Shown: positions 52,211-61,585 of the stretch, piece after piece
How the letters are laid out: every line of letters begins with the position of its first letter
Numbering within the stretch: the first letter of the stretch is position 1
Source: Moheibacter stercoris
GTDB lineage: Bacteria; Bacteroidota; Bacteroidia; Flavobacteriales; Weeksellaceae
Reading direction: 5' to 3'
NCBI RefSeq assembly: GCF_040545805.1
Contig: NZ_JBEPMO010000008.1
Location: forward strand, 1 to 64,000
Length of the DNA stretch: 64,000 bases
The notes under the pieces: model-generated
Databases searched by the model: none
Seen by the model: only the letters and a program-made list of their open reading frames with translations
What the model was told of the DNA's origin: nothing
Made by a program: the position numbers and the translations under genes

Positions 52211-53446
52211 TTGAATTTTTCTTGGTGGTTTGCAAAAAAAATTGCGTTTGGTAAAAGTAGTAAAAATAACCTTTCTACCACGATTATCCGTATTGGACAA
52301 TTAGCTGTTGCCATTGGAATTATGGTAGCATTGATCACGCTTTCTACAGGAATTGGCGCAAGAAAGGGAATCAAACAAAAATTAGCCGACTTCAATGGAC
52401 ATATTACCATCAAACCTTACAACAGCAATCAATCCTTTAATTCGGATTCTTTATCCATTCAACAAGATTTTTATCCGATCTTCACCTCTATTCCAGAAGT
52501 TACCCACGTTCAAGCCATTGCTTTAAAAAGTGGAATCATCCGAACGCCCGATAATTTTAGTGGAATTGTATTAAAAGGTGTGGGAACCGATTATGATGTC
52601 CAACGTTTTGATTCCTATTTAGTAAAAGGAAGATTTCCAAACATCGAAAAAACGAAGATCAGTGATGAAGTTGTTCTTCCACAAAAAATTGCCAACGAAT
52701 TGCATTTGGATGTGGATAGTAGCTTTGTTACTTATTTCCTTCAAGACACAGGAAAGCCTATCTATAGAAGGTTTAAGGTTACAGGAATTTTCTCCACGGA
52801 CATCAAAGACTTTGATGATATTTATATTTTAGGAGACATCAAACATGTTCAACGTTTGAACAAATGGGATAGTTTGACGATTGGAAGTTTTGAATTGTTC
52901 ACCAATAACGTTGAAAAGATAGATCAAACGGCTAACAAAGTCAATGAATATATTGATTTCCAATTATACGCCCAATCCGCAACGAGTTCTTTTACCCAAA
53001 TCAATGATTGGATTGAAATCTTTGACACCAATATTTTTGTGGTATTGTTCATTATGCTATTGGTTGTCATTATTAATATGATCATGGTTTTGCTGATTCT
53101 TATCTTAGAAAGAACGCATTCCATCGGTTTATTAAAGACATTGGGCTCTACCAATTGGAGAGTTCGTAAAATATTTATCTACTACTCTATTTTCATTATG
53201 ATCCCCGGATTATTTTTCGGAAATCTCATTGGAATTAGTTTGTTATTAATTCAAAAATATTTCAAGGTCATTAAGCTTCCAGCAGAAAATTATTACCTTT
53301 CTGTAGCTCCAGTTCACCTAGATTTGACTCAAATTTTGCTTTTAAATCTCTCCGCAATCCTAATATCGGCGGTAGTTTTGATCTTTCCGTCCTACTTAAT
53401 TGCAAAAATTTCTCCGAGTCAAGCCATGAAAATCAATGAGATATAA
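52211..53446 (+). CDS. FtsX/LolC-E-like ABC transporter permease
   Basis: A 411-residue inner-membrane protein. One N-terminal helix (about 22-46) is followed by a large MacB-type periplasmic domain (about 50-265) and three C-terminal helices. The typical ERTHSIGLLKTLGSTNWRVRKIFIYYS segment comes after the second helix. This topology fits LolC/LolE-like permeases that extract lipoproteins. No ATPase gene is adjacent, so its partner must lie elsewhere. The start is TTG 52211 (MNFSWWFAKKIAFGKSSKN). A structured terminator region follows. Confidence 0.9.
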   Translation: MNFSWWFAKKIAFGKSSKNNLSTTIIRIGQLAVAIGIMVALITLSTGIGARKGIKQKLADFNGHITIKPYNSNQSFNSDSLSIQQDFYPIFTSIPEVTHVQAIALKSGIIRTPDNFSGIVLKGVGTDYDVQRFDSYLVKGRFPNIEKTKISDEVVLPQKIANELHLDVDSSFVTYFLQDTGKPIYRRFKVTGIFSTDIKDFDDIYILGDIKHVQRLNKWDSLTIGSFELFTNNVEKIDQTANKVNEYIDFQLYAQSATSSFTQINDWIEIFDTNIFVVLFIMLLVVIINMIMVLLILILERTHSIGLLKTLGSTNWRVRKIFIYYSIFIMIPGLFFGNLIGISLLLIQKYFKVIKLPAENYYLSVAPVHLDLTQILLLNLSAILISAVVLIFPSYLIAKISPSQAMKINEI

Positions 53447-53520
53447 ATTTCTTGAGATTTTTTTGAATTTTTTCCTGAATTCTTCTTTGTAGTTCAAAAA
53501 TATGTCGTAAAATTGCACTG

Positions 53521-53605
53521 GAAATAGTGAAAACTATTTTCATTAGGTTTAAGTTGGTTAGGGGGAATACCCTCGTTCAGTTTTGAGCGAGGGTTTCTTC
53601 GTTTT
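53521..53605 (+). ncRNA. Candidate structured RNA between the permease and the sigma gene
   Basis: The 239-base gap 53447-53685 holds a hairpin GAAATAGT/AACTATTTTC at 53521-53541, a linker AAGTTGGTTAGGGGGAA, and a ten-base stem ACCCTCGTTC/GAGCGAGGGT with a T-rich tail. The linker is reminiscent of short Bacteroidetes RNA motifs such as Flavo-1, recalled from memory and not checked against a model. It could be a small RNA or only a long 3' end of the permease message. Confidence 0.35.
53569..53605 (+). terminator. Strong intrinsic terminator before the sigma operon
   Basis: The stem runs 53569-53578 with 53585-53594 (ten pairs, one wobble) around the loop AGTTTT, followed by TTTCTTCGTTTTT. 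Confidence 0.75.
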
Positions 53606-53635
53606 TACCCCTTCTGGAAATTCTATCCCATAATT

Positions 53636-53665
53636 TTGCTATGTTCATATTCTATTCTATTTTTG
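53636..53665 (+). promoter_or_regulatory. Promoter of the ECF sigma-metal receptor operon
   Basis: TTG at 53636-53638, a 19-base spacer and TATTTTTG at 53658-53665 match the housekeeping Bacteroidetes consensus. The TTG start codon lies 20 bases downstream. Confidence 0.65.
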
Positions 53666-53685
53666 TCTACTATATAGGTTAGGAA

Positions 53686-54195
53686 TTGAATTCAAAAGAA
53701 ATTGATTTTACACAATTAATTCAAAACAATCAAGGGATTGTTCATAAGGTATGCCGTATCTATACGGATACCCAAGAAGAACATGAGGATTTATTTCAAG
53801 AGATTGTGTTGCAACTTTGGAAATCATTTGATTCTTTTAAAGGGGATTCCAAATTTAGTACTTGGATGTACCGCGTTGGGTTAAATACTGCCATTACCTT
53901 GATACGTAAAAAATCAAAATCAATCCCTGTAACCTCCATAGATTCAACTAACTTTTCACATCTTAAATCACAGGAATACGATGAAGTTCAGGAAGAACGT
54001 TTAAAACTACTGAATTCGAGTATTAAAAAATTAAATGACGTCGAAAGAGCATTGGTTTTATTATATTTAGAGGAACTTCCTTATAAGGAAATTGCCGAAA
54101 CAATGGGAATTACAGAAGTTAATGCTCGTGTAAAAATGAACAGAGCCAAAGAGAAACTTAAAGAAATGATGAATCCAAGTTATGCAAGGAAATAA
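53686..54195 (+). CDS. ECF-family RNA polymerase sigma factor (first operon)
   Basis: A 169-residue group IV sigma factor. Region 2 is YTDTQEEHEDLFQEIVLQLWKSFDSFKGDSKFSTWMYRVGLNTAI (about 22-67). Region 4 is LLYLEELPYKEIAETMGITEVNARVKMNRAKEKL (about 125-160). It starts at TTG 53686. It overlaps the next gene by 14 bases, and the following genes encode a membrane protein, a His-rich protein and a TonB receptor, so it is likely to control its own operon. Confidence 0.94.
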   Translation: MNSKEIDFTQLIQNNQGIVHKVCRIYTDTQEEHEDLFQEIVLQLWKSFDSFKGDSKFSTWMYRVGLNTAITLIRKKSKSIPVTSIDSTNFSHLKSQEYDEVQEERLKLLNSSIKKLNDVERALVLLYLEELPYKEIAETMGITEVNARVKMNRAKEKLKEMMNPSYARK

Positions 54196-54856
54196 TACAG
54201 ATAATAACGAATTAGATGATTTAAAATCTTTATGGCAAAGCCAAGAAGATAAAATTACCTATGATTCCGATGATATATTCAAAATGATTCATCGCAAATC
54301 AGTCAATTCCATTCAATGGTTATTTATCATCACAATCATTGAGGTAATTATTGGTATCTCGATGTCTATTTGGACTTTATTTTCTGGAAAACATGTATAT
54401 GATCAAGAAAGAATTAAAGTTATTGGTGAAGATATTTTCACCAAATACGAGAATTTCTCACATATAGGTTTATTTGGATCTTTGGTTATTTTCGGAATTA
54501 CTTTTTATTTCTATCGAAAAATTAATTCTTCTTTATCGGTAAAAGATTTAATGACTTCGATAATTAAATTCCGTAGAATTATCACTTGGTTTATCATCAT
54601 CTGGATTGTTGGAATTTTGTTACTCTTCACCCCTATCATGGTCGAGATGGGTTCCAATACTTACCTCAATAGCCAGCCTCATTTAAATGAAACCATTGAG
54701 TCAACCAAAATGACCGCCCAAAAGGTTGGATACATCATGGCGATAGTTACCATTGTGTTAATGTTAATTTTTAGCGGAATTTATTATGGATTGATTTATG
54801 GTGTATTTTTGCGACGCTTAGGTAAAAATTTAAAAGAATTAAAAAACATCAAATAA
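54182..54856 (+). CDS. Multi-pass membrane protein, likely partner of the sigma factor
   Basis: A 224-residue protein. The cytoplasmic N-terminus (about 40 residues, LDDLKSLWQSQEDKITYDSDDIFKMIHRKS) is followed by four predicted helices (about 44-66, 93-112, 136-157, 180-205). It is not a FecR-type anti-sigma factor and has no recognised domain. Its 14-base overlap with the ECF sigma gene and the acidic N-terminus preceding the helices suggest an anti-sigma or sensor role. That is inference from position. Confidence 0.7.
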   Translation: MQGNNTDNNELDDLKSLWQSQEDKITYDSDDIFKMIHRKSVNSIQWLFIITIIEVIIGISMSIWTLFSGKHVYDQERIKVIGEDIFTKYENFSHIGLFGSLVIFGITFYFYRKINSSLSVKDLMTSIIKFRRIITWFIIIWIVGILLLFTPIMVEMGSNTYLNSQPHLNETIESTKMTAQKVGYIMAIVTIVLMLIFSGIYYGLIYGVFLRRLGKNLKELKNIK

Positions 54857-54857
54857 T

Positions 54858-55205
54858 TTGAAGTTTAAAGTAACCCATAAAAACTGGATTTCCATCTTGT
54901 CAACAAGTCTTTTCTTCTTGTTGATTATGATGCAACCTATCCATCAAATTGGGCATTTATTTGATCATCATTCTCATCATTGTCATACCGATCATTCGTC
55001 TCAAGAAAAGTTTCAAAACAGTGAAAATCATTGTGAAGTATGTGAATTCCAATTTGCTCAACCTTTGGAAATCACATTTGATGTCTTTGAATTCAATGAT
55101 TTTACCACCAACATACAACTTCCATCTATAGGGGAAATAAAATCCAAAATTTCAACCTATAAATTCGACTCAAATTTTTTAAGAGGACCTCCAAAAATTG
55201 CTTAA
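54858..55205 (+). CDS. Small His-rich membrane-anchored protein
   Basis: A 115-residue protein starting at TTG 54858, one base after the previous stop. One N-terminal hydrophobic segment (ISILSTSLFFLLIMM) is followed by a dense His/Cys stretch (HQIGHLFDHHSHHCHTDHS, then HCEVCEF) that would bind zinc, copper or nickel. It ends LRGPPKIA; an RGPP C-terminus is seen in small Bacteroidetes proteins encoded before TonB receptors, as far as I recall. It is probably a periplasmic metal-binding protein working with the receptor encoded next. Confidence 0.75.
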   Translation: MKFKVTHKNWISILSTSLFFLLIMMQPIHQIGHLFDHHSHHCHTDHSSQEKFQNSENHCEVCEFQFAQPLEITFDVFEFNDFTTNIQLPSIGEIKSKISTYKFDSNFLRGPPKIA

Positions 55206-55249
55206 AAACCTTTCTATTAATCGTTTTTAGTAATTTTTAAAACATCATT

Positions 55250-57619
55250 ATGCAAATGAATCGTTTGCTTCTATTCTTATGTTTCATAGGGATTGGAGCC
55301 AATGCACAAATTTCCATTCAAGGATCAGTAACATCCGCAATGGGAGAATCTTTGAAAAATGTAGAGATACAATTCAATGAAAAGAAAGCGTATACAGATA
55401 AAAATGGTCGCTATCAAATCGTTTTAGCAGAATCGGGTCAATACGATATTTCCATTGACTTTCCCTTATATGAACCATGGTTGGAGTCAAAATATTTATC
55501 CCAAAATGAAACTATAAATTTTATTTTGGAGCCCGAAATTATCCAATTGTCAACATCATTAATTCAGCATCAACATGAGGCAAAGGTTGAAAACAAAGAA
55601 GTTGTTAATCGTCAATTTTTGCAAAATGAATTTGCCGGATCTCTTGCCAAAACTTTGGAGAAAATTCCAGGAGTTCAGTCCATGGAAATTGGTTCTGGAA
55701 CTTCAAAACCCGTCATTCGTGGTTTGGGATTTAACCGTATTTCGGTTACCGAAAATGGTATGAAACAAGAAGGACAACAATGGGGAGCAGATCACGGATT
55801 GGAGATAAGTCCATGGGCAATTGAAAAGATAGAAATCATCAAAGGTTCTGGAGCTTTGCAATACGGAAGTGATGCCATTGGAGGTGTGATTTCCATTCAG
55901 AACAATGTAAAACCAGCGAAACATTCTTTCAATGGACATTTTATTGGAATTGGAAGATCTGGCAATCAATCTTTGGGCGGAGCGGTGAAAATTCAGAAAC
56001 GATATGAAAATTTTTATTGGAAGTTTTCCTCGAATTATACTGATTTTGCCGACTACGAAATTCCTACAGAATCCATCCGATATTTATCAAGAAACATCCC
56101 TATTTACAATAGCCGATTGAAGAATACTGCTGGAAATGAATTGTCCACTTCCATCCAATTGGGATATGATTCCCATGAATTGGAGAACACATTTAACTTC
56201 AGCCTCTATCAGCAAAAATTAGGATTTTTCCCAGGTGCGCATGGCGTTCCAGATTTAAGTCGCGTGGAAGATGATGGCGATCGAAGAAACATTGGATTTC
56301 CTTTTCAAAAGGTTCAACATCTTAAATTTCAGAACGAAACCATCTTACCCTTTGGGGAAAGTGAATTGAAATTCTCTTTGGGTTTTCAAAACAATCATCG
56401 ACAAGAATTTAGTGAGTTCCATACGCATTATGGAAATTCACACACTCCTCCTCTGGTTGATCCAAACCTAGAATTGGATTTTAATTTATCGACGTATGAT
56501 GCTCATCTGAAATTCGAACATTCTATTTTGAGAAATTGGGAGTCAGTATTGGGAATCCAGTCTCAAATTCAACACAACCAAATCAAAGGATATAGTTTTT
56601 TGTTACCAGAATTTACGAAACAAAATTTCGCAGGATTTTGGACGAATAACTGGAAATTTCATGAAAGGTGGAATTTGAATTTTGGAATCAGATTGGATTA
56701 TACCAAACTGTCAATCGCTGAATTTTTCGATGATTATTTGCATCAATTTCTTATTCAAAATGGTCATACAAACGAAAACGCAGAAATTCTTGCACAAAGA
56801 AGCGAAGCTTTATCCAATGATTATTGGAATCTGAATTATGCAATTGGAGCGCTTTATCAACCAACTTCCAATTTAGATTTTAATTTTAATCTAAGCAGCA
56901 ACTTCAGAGTTCCTAATGCGATTGAATTGGCTTCCAATGGAATTCATCATGGTTCATTTCGTCATGAAAAAGGAAATCCCAATTTGGATCCTGAAAAAGG
57001 ATGGTCAAGTGATTTGAAAATTACCTATCATCCGGATTCGTGGAATTTTATTTTCAATCCTTACTTCTATTATTTCCAAAATTATATTTTCTTACAACCA
57101 ACCGTTCAATTTTCGCCTCTTCCACACGGTGGTCAAATTTACCAATACAACCAAGCGGAAGCGTTTATCACAGGAATGGAAGCGACTATTGAAAAGAAAT
57201 TTTGGAATCGTTTGAACTGAATATTCAGTGTTGAATTCCTTTACAATCAACAGAAAGATCGAGATTCAAAAGAGAAGTATCCGCTTCCTTTTAGTCCACC
57301 AATTCAATTTTTCAACGAATGGGATTGGGAAATTATTTCGAAGGGAAAAACTTTTGAAAATCTACATTTTTCAGTTCAAGTAAAACATGCGATGAAACAA
57401 GATCGAGTGGCGAAGAATGAGGAAGAAACAGGTTCGTATACCCTATTTGGAGCAAAAATTCAATCAAAATTAAAATTGGGCAAGTTTCAATCAGACATCA
57501 TTTTGTCGGGACAGAATCTTTTCAATCAAACCTATTTCAACCATATGAGCTATTACCGCGCATTGGAAATTCCAGAAATGGGTAGAAACATACAATTAAT
57601 CATTCAAATACCTTTTTAA
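55250..57619 (+). pseudogene. TonB-dependent receptor interrupted by one in-frame TGA (metal-type)
   Basis: The frame encodes a signal peptide (MQMNRLLLFLCFIGIGANAQ), a carboxypeptidase-regulatory-like domain (about 21-95), a plug domain (LAKTLEKIPGVQSMEIG, PVIRGLGFNRISVTENG, ALQYGSDAIGGVISI) and a beta-barrel. A TGA at 57218-57220 (codon 657) interrupts strand sequence: GMEATIEKKFWNRLN, stop, then IFSVEFLYNQQKD and so on. Translation in the same frame continues to IPEMGRNIQLIIQIPF and TAA at 57617-57619, a normal receptor end. One TGG-to-TGA change would explain it. Without the last 130 residues the barrel could not close. The neighbours suggest zinc or copper import. Confidence 0.85.
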
Positions 57620-57647
57620 AACATAACTAACTCAAAAAATTAAAAAA

Positions 57648-58094
57648 ATGAAACAACAAATTGTAACGTACAGTCTATTATTAGCATCCGTTTTTACTTT
57701 TCAAGCTTGTTCATCTGACGATGATTCAGCAGACACAACAAAACCTACAATTGTCTTAAATACACCTACAGAGGATCAACACTTTCATCCAGGTGAAAGC
57801 ATTGCATTGAATGCAAATTTTACAGACAATCTAGCCTTGGGATCTTATAAGATTGAAGTTCACCATGCGGGAGATGGTCATACACACAAAAATGCGAACA
57901 GCGCAGAATGGTATTACATTCATACCGCTACAATTGAAGGGAATCCAAATAGCTATCAAGCAACGCATTTAATAGAAATCCCAACTCTTATTGAAGGAGA
58001 TTCTATTGAATTGGGCCATTATCATTTAGGAATTTATTTGATTGACGCAGCAGGAAACGAACAGCAACAGTTCATCGAAATTGGAATAGACTAA
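57648..58094 (+). CDS. DUF4625 lipoprotein, His-rich
   Basis: A 148-residue lipoprotein (signal ending FTFQAC, then SSDDDSADTTKP). The body is an Ig-like DUF4625 domain with many histidines: DQHFHPGESIALNANFTD, EVHHAGDGHTHKN, YYIHTATIEG and ELGHYHLGIYLID. These could bind a transition metal at the cell surface. It follows the TonB receptor by 28 bases and is last in the operon. The role as a receptor-associated metal-binding lipoprotein is inferred from this context. Confidence 0.82.
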   Translation: MKQQIVTYSLLLASVFTFQACSSDDDSADTTKPTIVLNTPTEDQHFHPGESIALNANFTDNLALGSYKIEVHHAGDGHTHKNANSAEWYYIHTATIEGNPNSYQATHLIEIPTLIEGDSIELGHYHLGIYLIDAAGNEQQQFIEIGID

Positions 58095-58103
58095 ATAGTT
58101 TTG

Positions 58104-58134
58104 AAGAAGGGAATTGATTTCCCTTCTTTTTTTT
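58104..58134 (+). terminator. Intrinsic terminator of the sigma-metal receptor operon
   Basis: AAGAAGGGAA and TTCCCTTCTT form a ten-base stem, followed by a T-run. Confidence 0.88.
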
Positions 58135-58191
58135 GTGTTTGCAGAAATCCTTCAAACAACCTAATTTAGCCATCCACTAAATAGCCATACC

Positions 58192-59046
58192 ATGATAGCA
58201 ATCGCCGATAGCGGATCGACCAAAACGGATTGGGTCATTTTGAATGATGACTTGTCTGAACATTTTAGAAGCAATACCATTGGTTTCAATCCATACCATA
58301 TTGACTCAGATTCGATTGAAGAAGAAATGTTCAAAAACGAGGAACTCAAAACGATTGCCGAGAAAATTACCAAAGTCTATTTTTATGGTGCAGGATGTTC
58401 GGCTGATTTCTTGAAAGATACCGTCAAAAAGGGATTTGTAAAATTTTTCCCCAATGCCGAATTACATGTAGACCATGATTTATTGGCTGCTTGTTATGCT
58501 GTTTACAGGGGAACTCCTGCGATGGTTTGTATTTTAGGAACGGGTTCCAATGCTTGCTATTTTGATGGAAAACAAATCAAAGAAGCAACACCTTCCATGG
58601 CGTATATTTTGGGAGATGAAGGAAGTGGAAACCATATGGGTAAAAAATTGCTTCATGCCTATTTTTCAAAGAAAATGCCGAAAGAATTGGCAGATAAATT
58701 TCACGAAACCTATCATTTAACCATCAGTATTCTCAACATCAATGTTTATCAGAAACCATTGGCAAATGCATATTTGGCTTCGTTTAGTACGTTCGTTAAC
58801 GAGCAAAGAGATCATCCATTTATGCAAAATCTGATTTACACTTCGATGTGTGAATTTTTCGAAAATCAAGTGATTCCCAATCCAGAAGCGAGATTCTCAG
58901 AAGTGAATTTCATTGGATCTGTTGCTCATTATTACGAAGATATTTTACGTGCTGTTGCTCCTACTTACCATTTAGAGGTTGGCCATGTGGTACGTAAACC
59001 TATCGACAATTTAGTCAATTACCACAAAGAATATATTTTAAAATAA
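58192..59046 (+). CDS. N-acetylglucosamine-kinase-like BadF/BadG family ATPase
   Basis: A 284-residue ASKHA-fold kinase. Phosphate 1 is IADSGSTKTDWVIL (residues 4-17), then VYFYGAGCS, the catalytic-Asp segment ELHVDHDLLAACYAV, GTGSNACYFDG (phosphate 2) and ILGDEGSGNHMGKKL. This matches the short Bacteroidetes N-acetylglucosamine kinases that phosphorylate GlcNAc or related amino sugars recovered from cell wall or chitin. The NamZ-like gene at 50901 could feed the same amino-sugar pool, but the link is only by function. One base separates it from the next gene. Confidence 0.88.
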   Translation: MIAIADSGSTKTDWVILNDDLSEHFRSNTIGFNPYHIDSDSIEEEMFKNEELKTIAEKITKVYFYGAGCSADFLKDTVKKGFVKFFPNAELHVDHDLLAACYAVYRGTPAMVCILGTGSNACYFDGKQIKEATPSMAYILGDEGSGNHMGKKLLHAYFSKKMPKELADKFHETYHLTISILNINVYQKPLANAYLASFSTFVNEQRDHPFMQNLIYTSMCEFFENQVIPNPEARFSEVNFIGSVAHYYEDILRAVAPTYHLEVGHVVRKPIDNLVNYHKEYILK

Positions 59047-59748
59047 ATGAATCAACCTCAAATTGTTGTCATTTCTTACAACACGCCACATAGAAAAACG
59101 CAAGACGTTTTATTTCAATTAAAAGCCAAAGGATATGAAAAAGTAACAGTTTTGGCTTTGCCTTTTGTTCAAAGAGAAAATCCGTTCAAACCTATTTATG
59201 CGCATCGTCCTTCAACTGCTATTCAAGTTGAAACAAATCTTTTATGTGAAAGACTTTCGTATGGTTTTGAAACTGTGACAGCCGATGAGATTCATCCGTA
59301 CTTAGAAAAACATCCAACGGATTTCATTTTAATTGCCGGTGCGGGACTTTTACCAGATGAATTGGTTGAAAACCATAAATTGATCAATTCTCATCCAGGT
59401 TGGTTGCCCAAAGTTCGTGGATTGGATTCTTTGAAATGGGCAATTCACAACAAACAACCTCTTGGTGTTACTTGCCATTTTGTGGATTCTGAAGCTGATG
59501 CTGGATTTTTAATTGATCAAAAAATGGTTCCGATTTACAGCAACGATACCTTTCATTCGGTTGCTTATCGTCAATATGAAATAGAAATTGACATGTTGGT
59601 CAATAGCATTGAAATCATTCCGACAAGAAAAGATTTCCCATCCTTGAGCACTACAGAGTTTGAAGCAACTCGTCGTATGCCCAAGGCGATTGAGCAAACT
59701 ATTCTAGAAGAATTTGAAGCATACCGAAACGAATTTACTCAAGATTAA
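59047..59748 (+). CDS. Formyltransferase-fold protein
   Basis: A 233-residue protein. The catalytic-domain signature of formyl transferases is seen at LINSHPGWLPKVRGLDSLKWAI (about 117-138, with the N-x-H triad positions N/H) and GVTCHFVDSEADAGFLIDQ (about 146-164, with the Asp). The family includes glycinamide ribonucleotide formyltransferase and Met-tRNA formyltransferase. The N-terminus (IVVISYNTPHRKTQDVLFQLKAKGY) differs from both, so the acceptor is unknown. It follows the kinase directly and overlaps the convergent lipoprotein gene by 14 bases. Confidence 0.82.
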   Translation: MNQPQIVVISYNTPHRKTQDVLFQLKAKGYEKVTVLALPFVQRENPFKPIYAHRPSTAIQVETNLLCERLSYGFETVTADEIHPYLEKHPTDFILIAGAGLLPDELVENHKLINSHPGWLPKVRGLDSLKWAIHNKQPLGVTCHFVDSEADAGFLIDQKMVPIYSNDTFHSVAYRQYEIEIDMLVNSIEIIPTRKDFPSLSTTEFEATRRMPKAIEQTILEEFEAYRNEFTQD

Positions 59749-61408
59749 TTCGTTCCCCATACAAAACTTGCCCAAAGGGCGACAAGACAACCAATTGGTA
59801 AATTCCTTTTTCAGGAAGATAAAATTGGTTGTTTTCGTTTGAATATATCTCTTGAATTGCAACAGGAATAGGTCGATTGCTGATTACATCTGTTTCATTA
59901 TATATGTGAATAATATTTCCTTCCAATCCTCTTCTATAGTCAAATGTATACGCGATTCGATTTTCATTTATCCAATCATTTTTTGACGGGAAAATCACTT
60001 GAATATCAAAATATCCATCTGCAACAGTCCAAATTTTGCCATCCTTGTTTACCATAACAGTTGGTTCTGAAATCTTCTCCGAAACATTGTTTCGCCAAGA
60101 TGCTGAGCCTAAATTGGAAAAAATCGCCTGCTCAATGGTCAATGGATTTACGTTGGTAATTTCATAAAAACGTTGCGCCATCATTTTCCAATCACTTTTT
60201 TGCTTTTCTTCGATATGACTATGACCCGCCAAAACAATCATTCGCTTATTTTTTTCAAAAATTGTTTTCAAATTTTCTGCTTGTATAGAATCTTTGAAAT
60301 TATTGAACGCCATTCCTTTCAAATCGGTTTCCAAGGTATTTTCATAGGGTAAAATTTCAAATCCTAAATCTTTGGCTTTTCGTAGCAAATTCCCAAATTC
60401 TGGTTCTCTCGTATAATAGCCAGCCATTTGGGTTGGAACATTTCCAATAAAAGAAGAATCATTTGTGCTCAAAGCTTCCACAGCCAAGGTTTTAAAACCC
60501 TGAATTTTCAAATCGCTTAATAGTTGTGCAAGAAAAATCCGATTTTCAGGATTCATATGATTTTCATTGAACATCACAACCTGCTGATCTATTGTTTGTT
60601 GAAGTATGAATTCATTGGCTGATTGCGGTTGAAAATCATCAGAAATCTCAAAAGGTTTTCTATTCTGATAGTTAAAAACTTGAGCGATTAATCGATTTCG
60701 ACTGTCCAAATCGCCTAAAAAACTCAAGGCATTTGCCTTCATCTGTTTGCCATAGGCAGTGGTATCCTTGATGGATTCGAAGTATTTTAGATAATTTCCA
60801 TAGGGATTTGATTCAAAACTTTTGTTCTCTTCCAATTCTTGAAATAAATGCGAATTAATGGTGAAAAACAATCTATTTAATTCGTCATAATAGAAAACTT
60901 GATGAGGATCTTTCTCGTAATTCGGGCGATTGATGGATAAGAATCGCAGTTGACCATTACCCTTTTCCAAAAAAGTATCGACCACTTGAAAATTCATAAA
61001 AGGATAAAAGAATTGAATTCCATTTTGAAACCTATAAAAATCAATTCCTTCCATTTTTTCATTCAATAGTTCACTAGAAAGATTGTCATAAAAGAAACCA
61101 AATGTATTGTTGAATTCCGAGATATCATTAAAGGTAAAAAGAACTTGATGGTCAGGTTTAGATTGGATTTTAAATGTTATGAGTTGAGATAATTCCTTTT
61201 GATTGATCCAAATTAACTCCTTATCACCTTGAAATTGCTTATAATCACCCATTAAATAAAGTGAAATAGAATCCAAGGGTTGACCAAGTTGTACTTTTTG
61301 ATAGGATTTTACATCACTCGTTACTTGGGTTTGAGTAGATTGAAAATAATTAGTCGAGCAGGCGCTCATTAGTATACATCCTATAAATAAGAATCCAAAT
61401 TTCCTCAT
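59735..61408 (-). CDS. EreA/ChaN-like (TIKI-fold) lipoprotein of unknown function
   Basis: A 557-residue lipoprotein (MRKFGFLFIGCILMSACS). The middle (about 268-410) looks like the erythromycin esterase/ChaN superfamily: MFNENHMNPENRIFLAQLLSDLKIQGFKTLAVEAL has the N-terminal EN-H and later E, and MIVLAGHSHIEEK the distal H-x-H. The flanking 265 N-terminal and 150 C-terminal residues are unrecognised. The last 25 residues (GIYQLVVLSPFGQVLYGERINLE) loosely resemble a type A sorting domain, but a lipoprotein would not need one. Possible roles are a metal-dependent hydrolase or haem/iron binding; neither is established. Confidence 0.6.
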   Translation of the reverse strand: MRKFGFLFIGCILMSACSTNYFQSTQTQVTSDVKSYQKVQLGQPLDSISLYLMGDYKQFQGDKELIWINQKELSQLITFKIQSKPDHQVLFTFNDISEFNNTFGFFYDNLSSELLNEKMEGIDFYRFQNGIQFFYPFMNFQVVDTFLEKGNGQLRFLSINRPNYEKDPHQVFYYDELNRLFFTINSHLFQELEENKSFESNPYGNYLKYFESIKDTTAYGKQMKANALSFLGDLDSRNRLIAQVFNYQNRKPFEISDDFQPQSANEFILQQTIDQQVVMFNENHMNPENRIFLAQLLSDLKIQGFKTLAVEALSTNDSSFIGNVPTQMAGYYTREPEFGNLLRKAKDLGFEILPYENTLETDLKGMAFNNFKDSIQAENLKTIFEKNKRMIVLAGHSHIEEKQKSDWKMMAQRFYEITNVNPLTIEQAIFSNLGSASWRNNVSEKISEPTVMVNKDGKIWTVADGYFDIQVIFPSKNDWINENRIAYTFDYRRGLEGNIIHIYNETDVISNRPIPVAIQEIYSNENNQFYLPEKGIYQLVVLSPFGQVLYGERINLE

Positions 61409-61585
61409 ATATCTTTTTTAAATTCAACAAAACATAAATTATCGTTATGTCGGTAAAATAAAGGCTTATAGAAGGTTTTTCAAATTTAGATTATTCGAAT
61501 TTACTATTTTAATTGAAATTATTTCTTAAAACTGTAACAACTTGTAAAAGGAATTCGTCTTTTAGATAGAACGAATAATTCGACC

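Noticed and set aside
55250..57619. Treating the TonB receptor as two separate genes
   Set aside because: The 75-codon downstream piece is in the same frame as the first part, with only one stop between, and encodes the last barrel strands of the same receptor.
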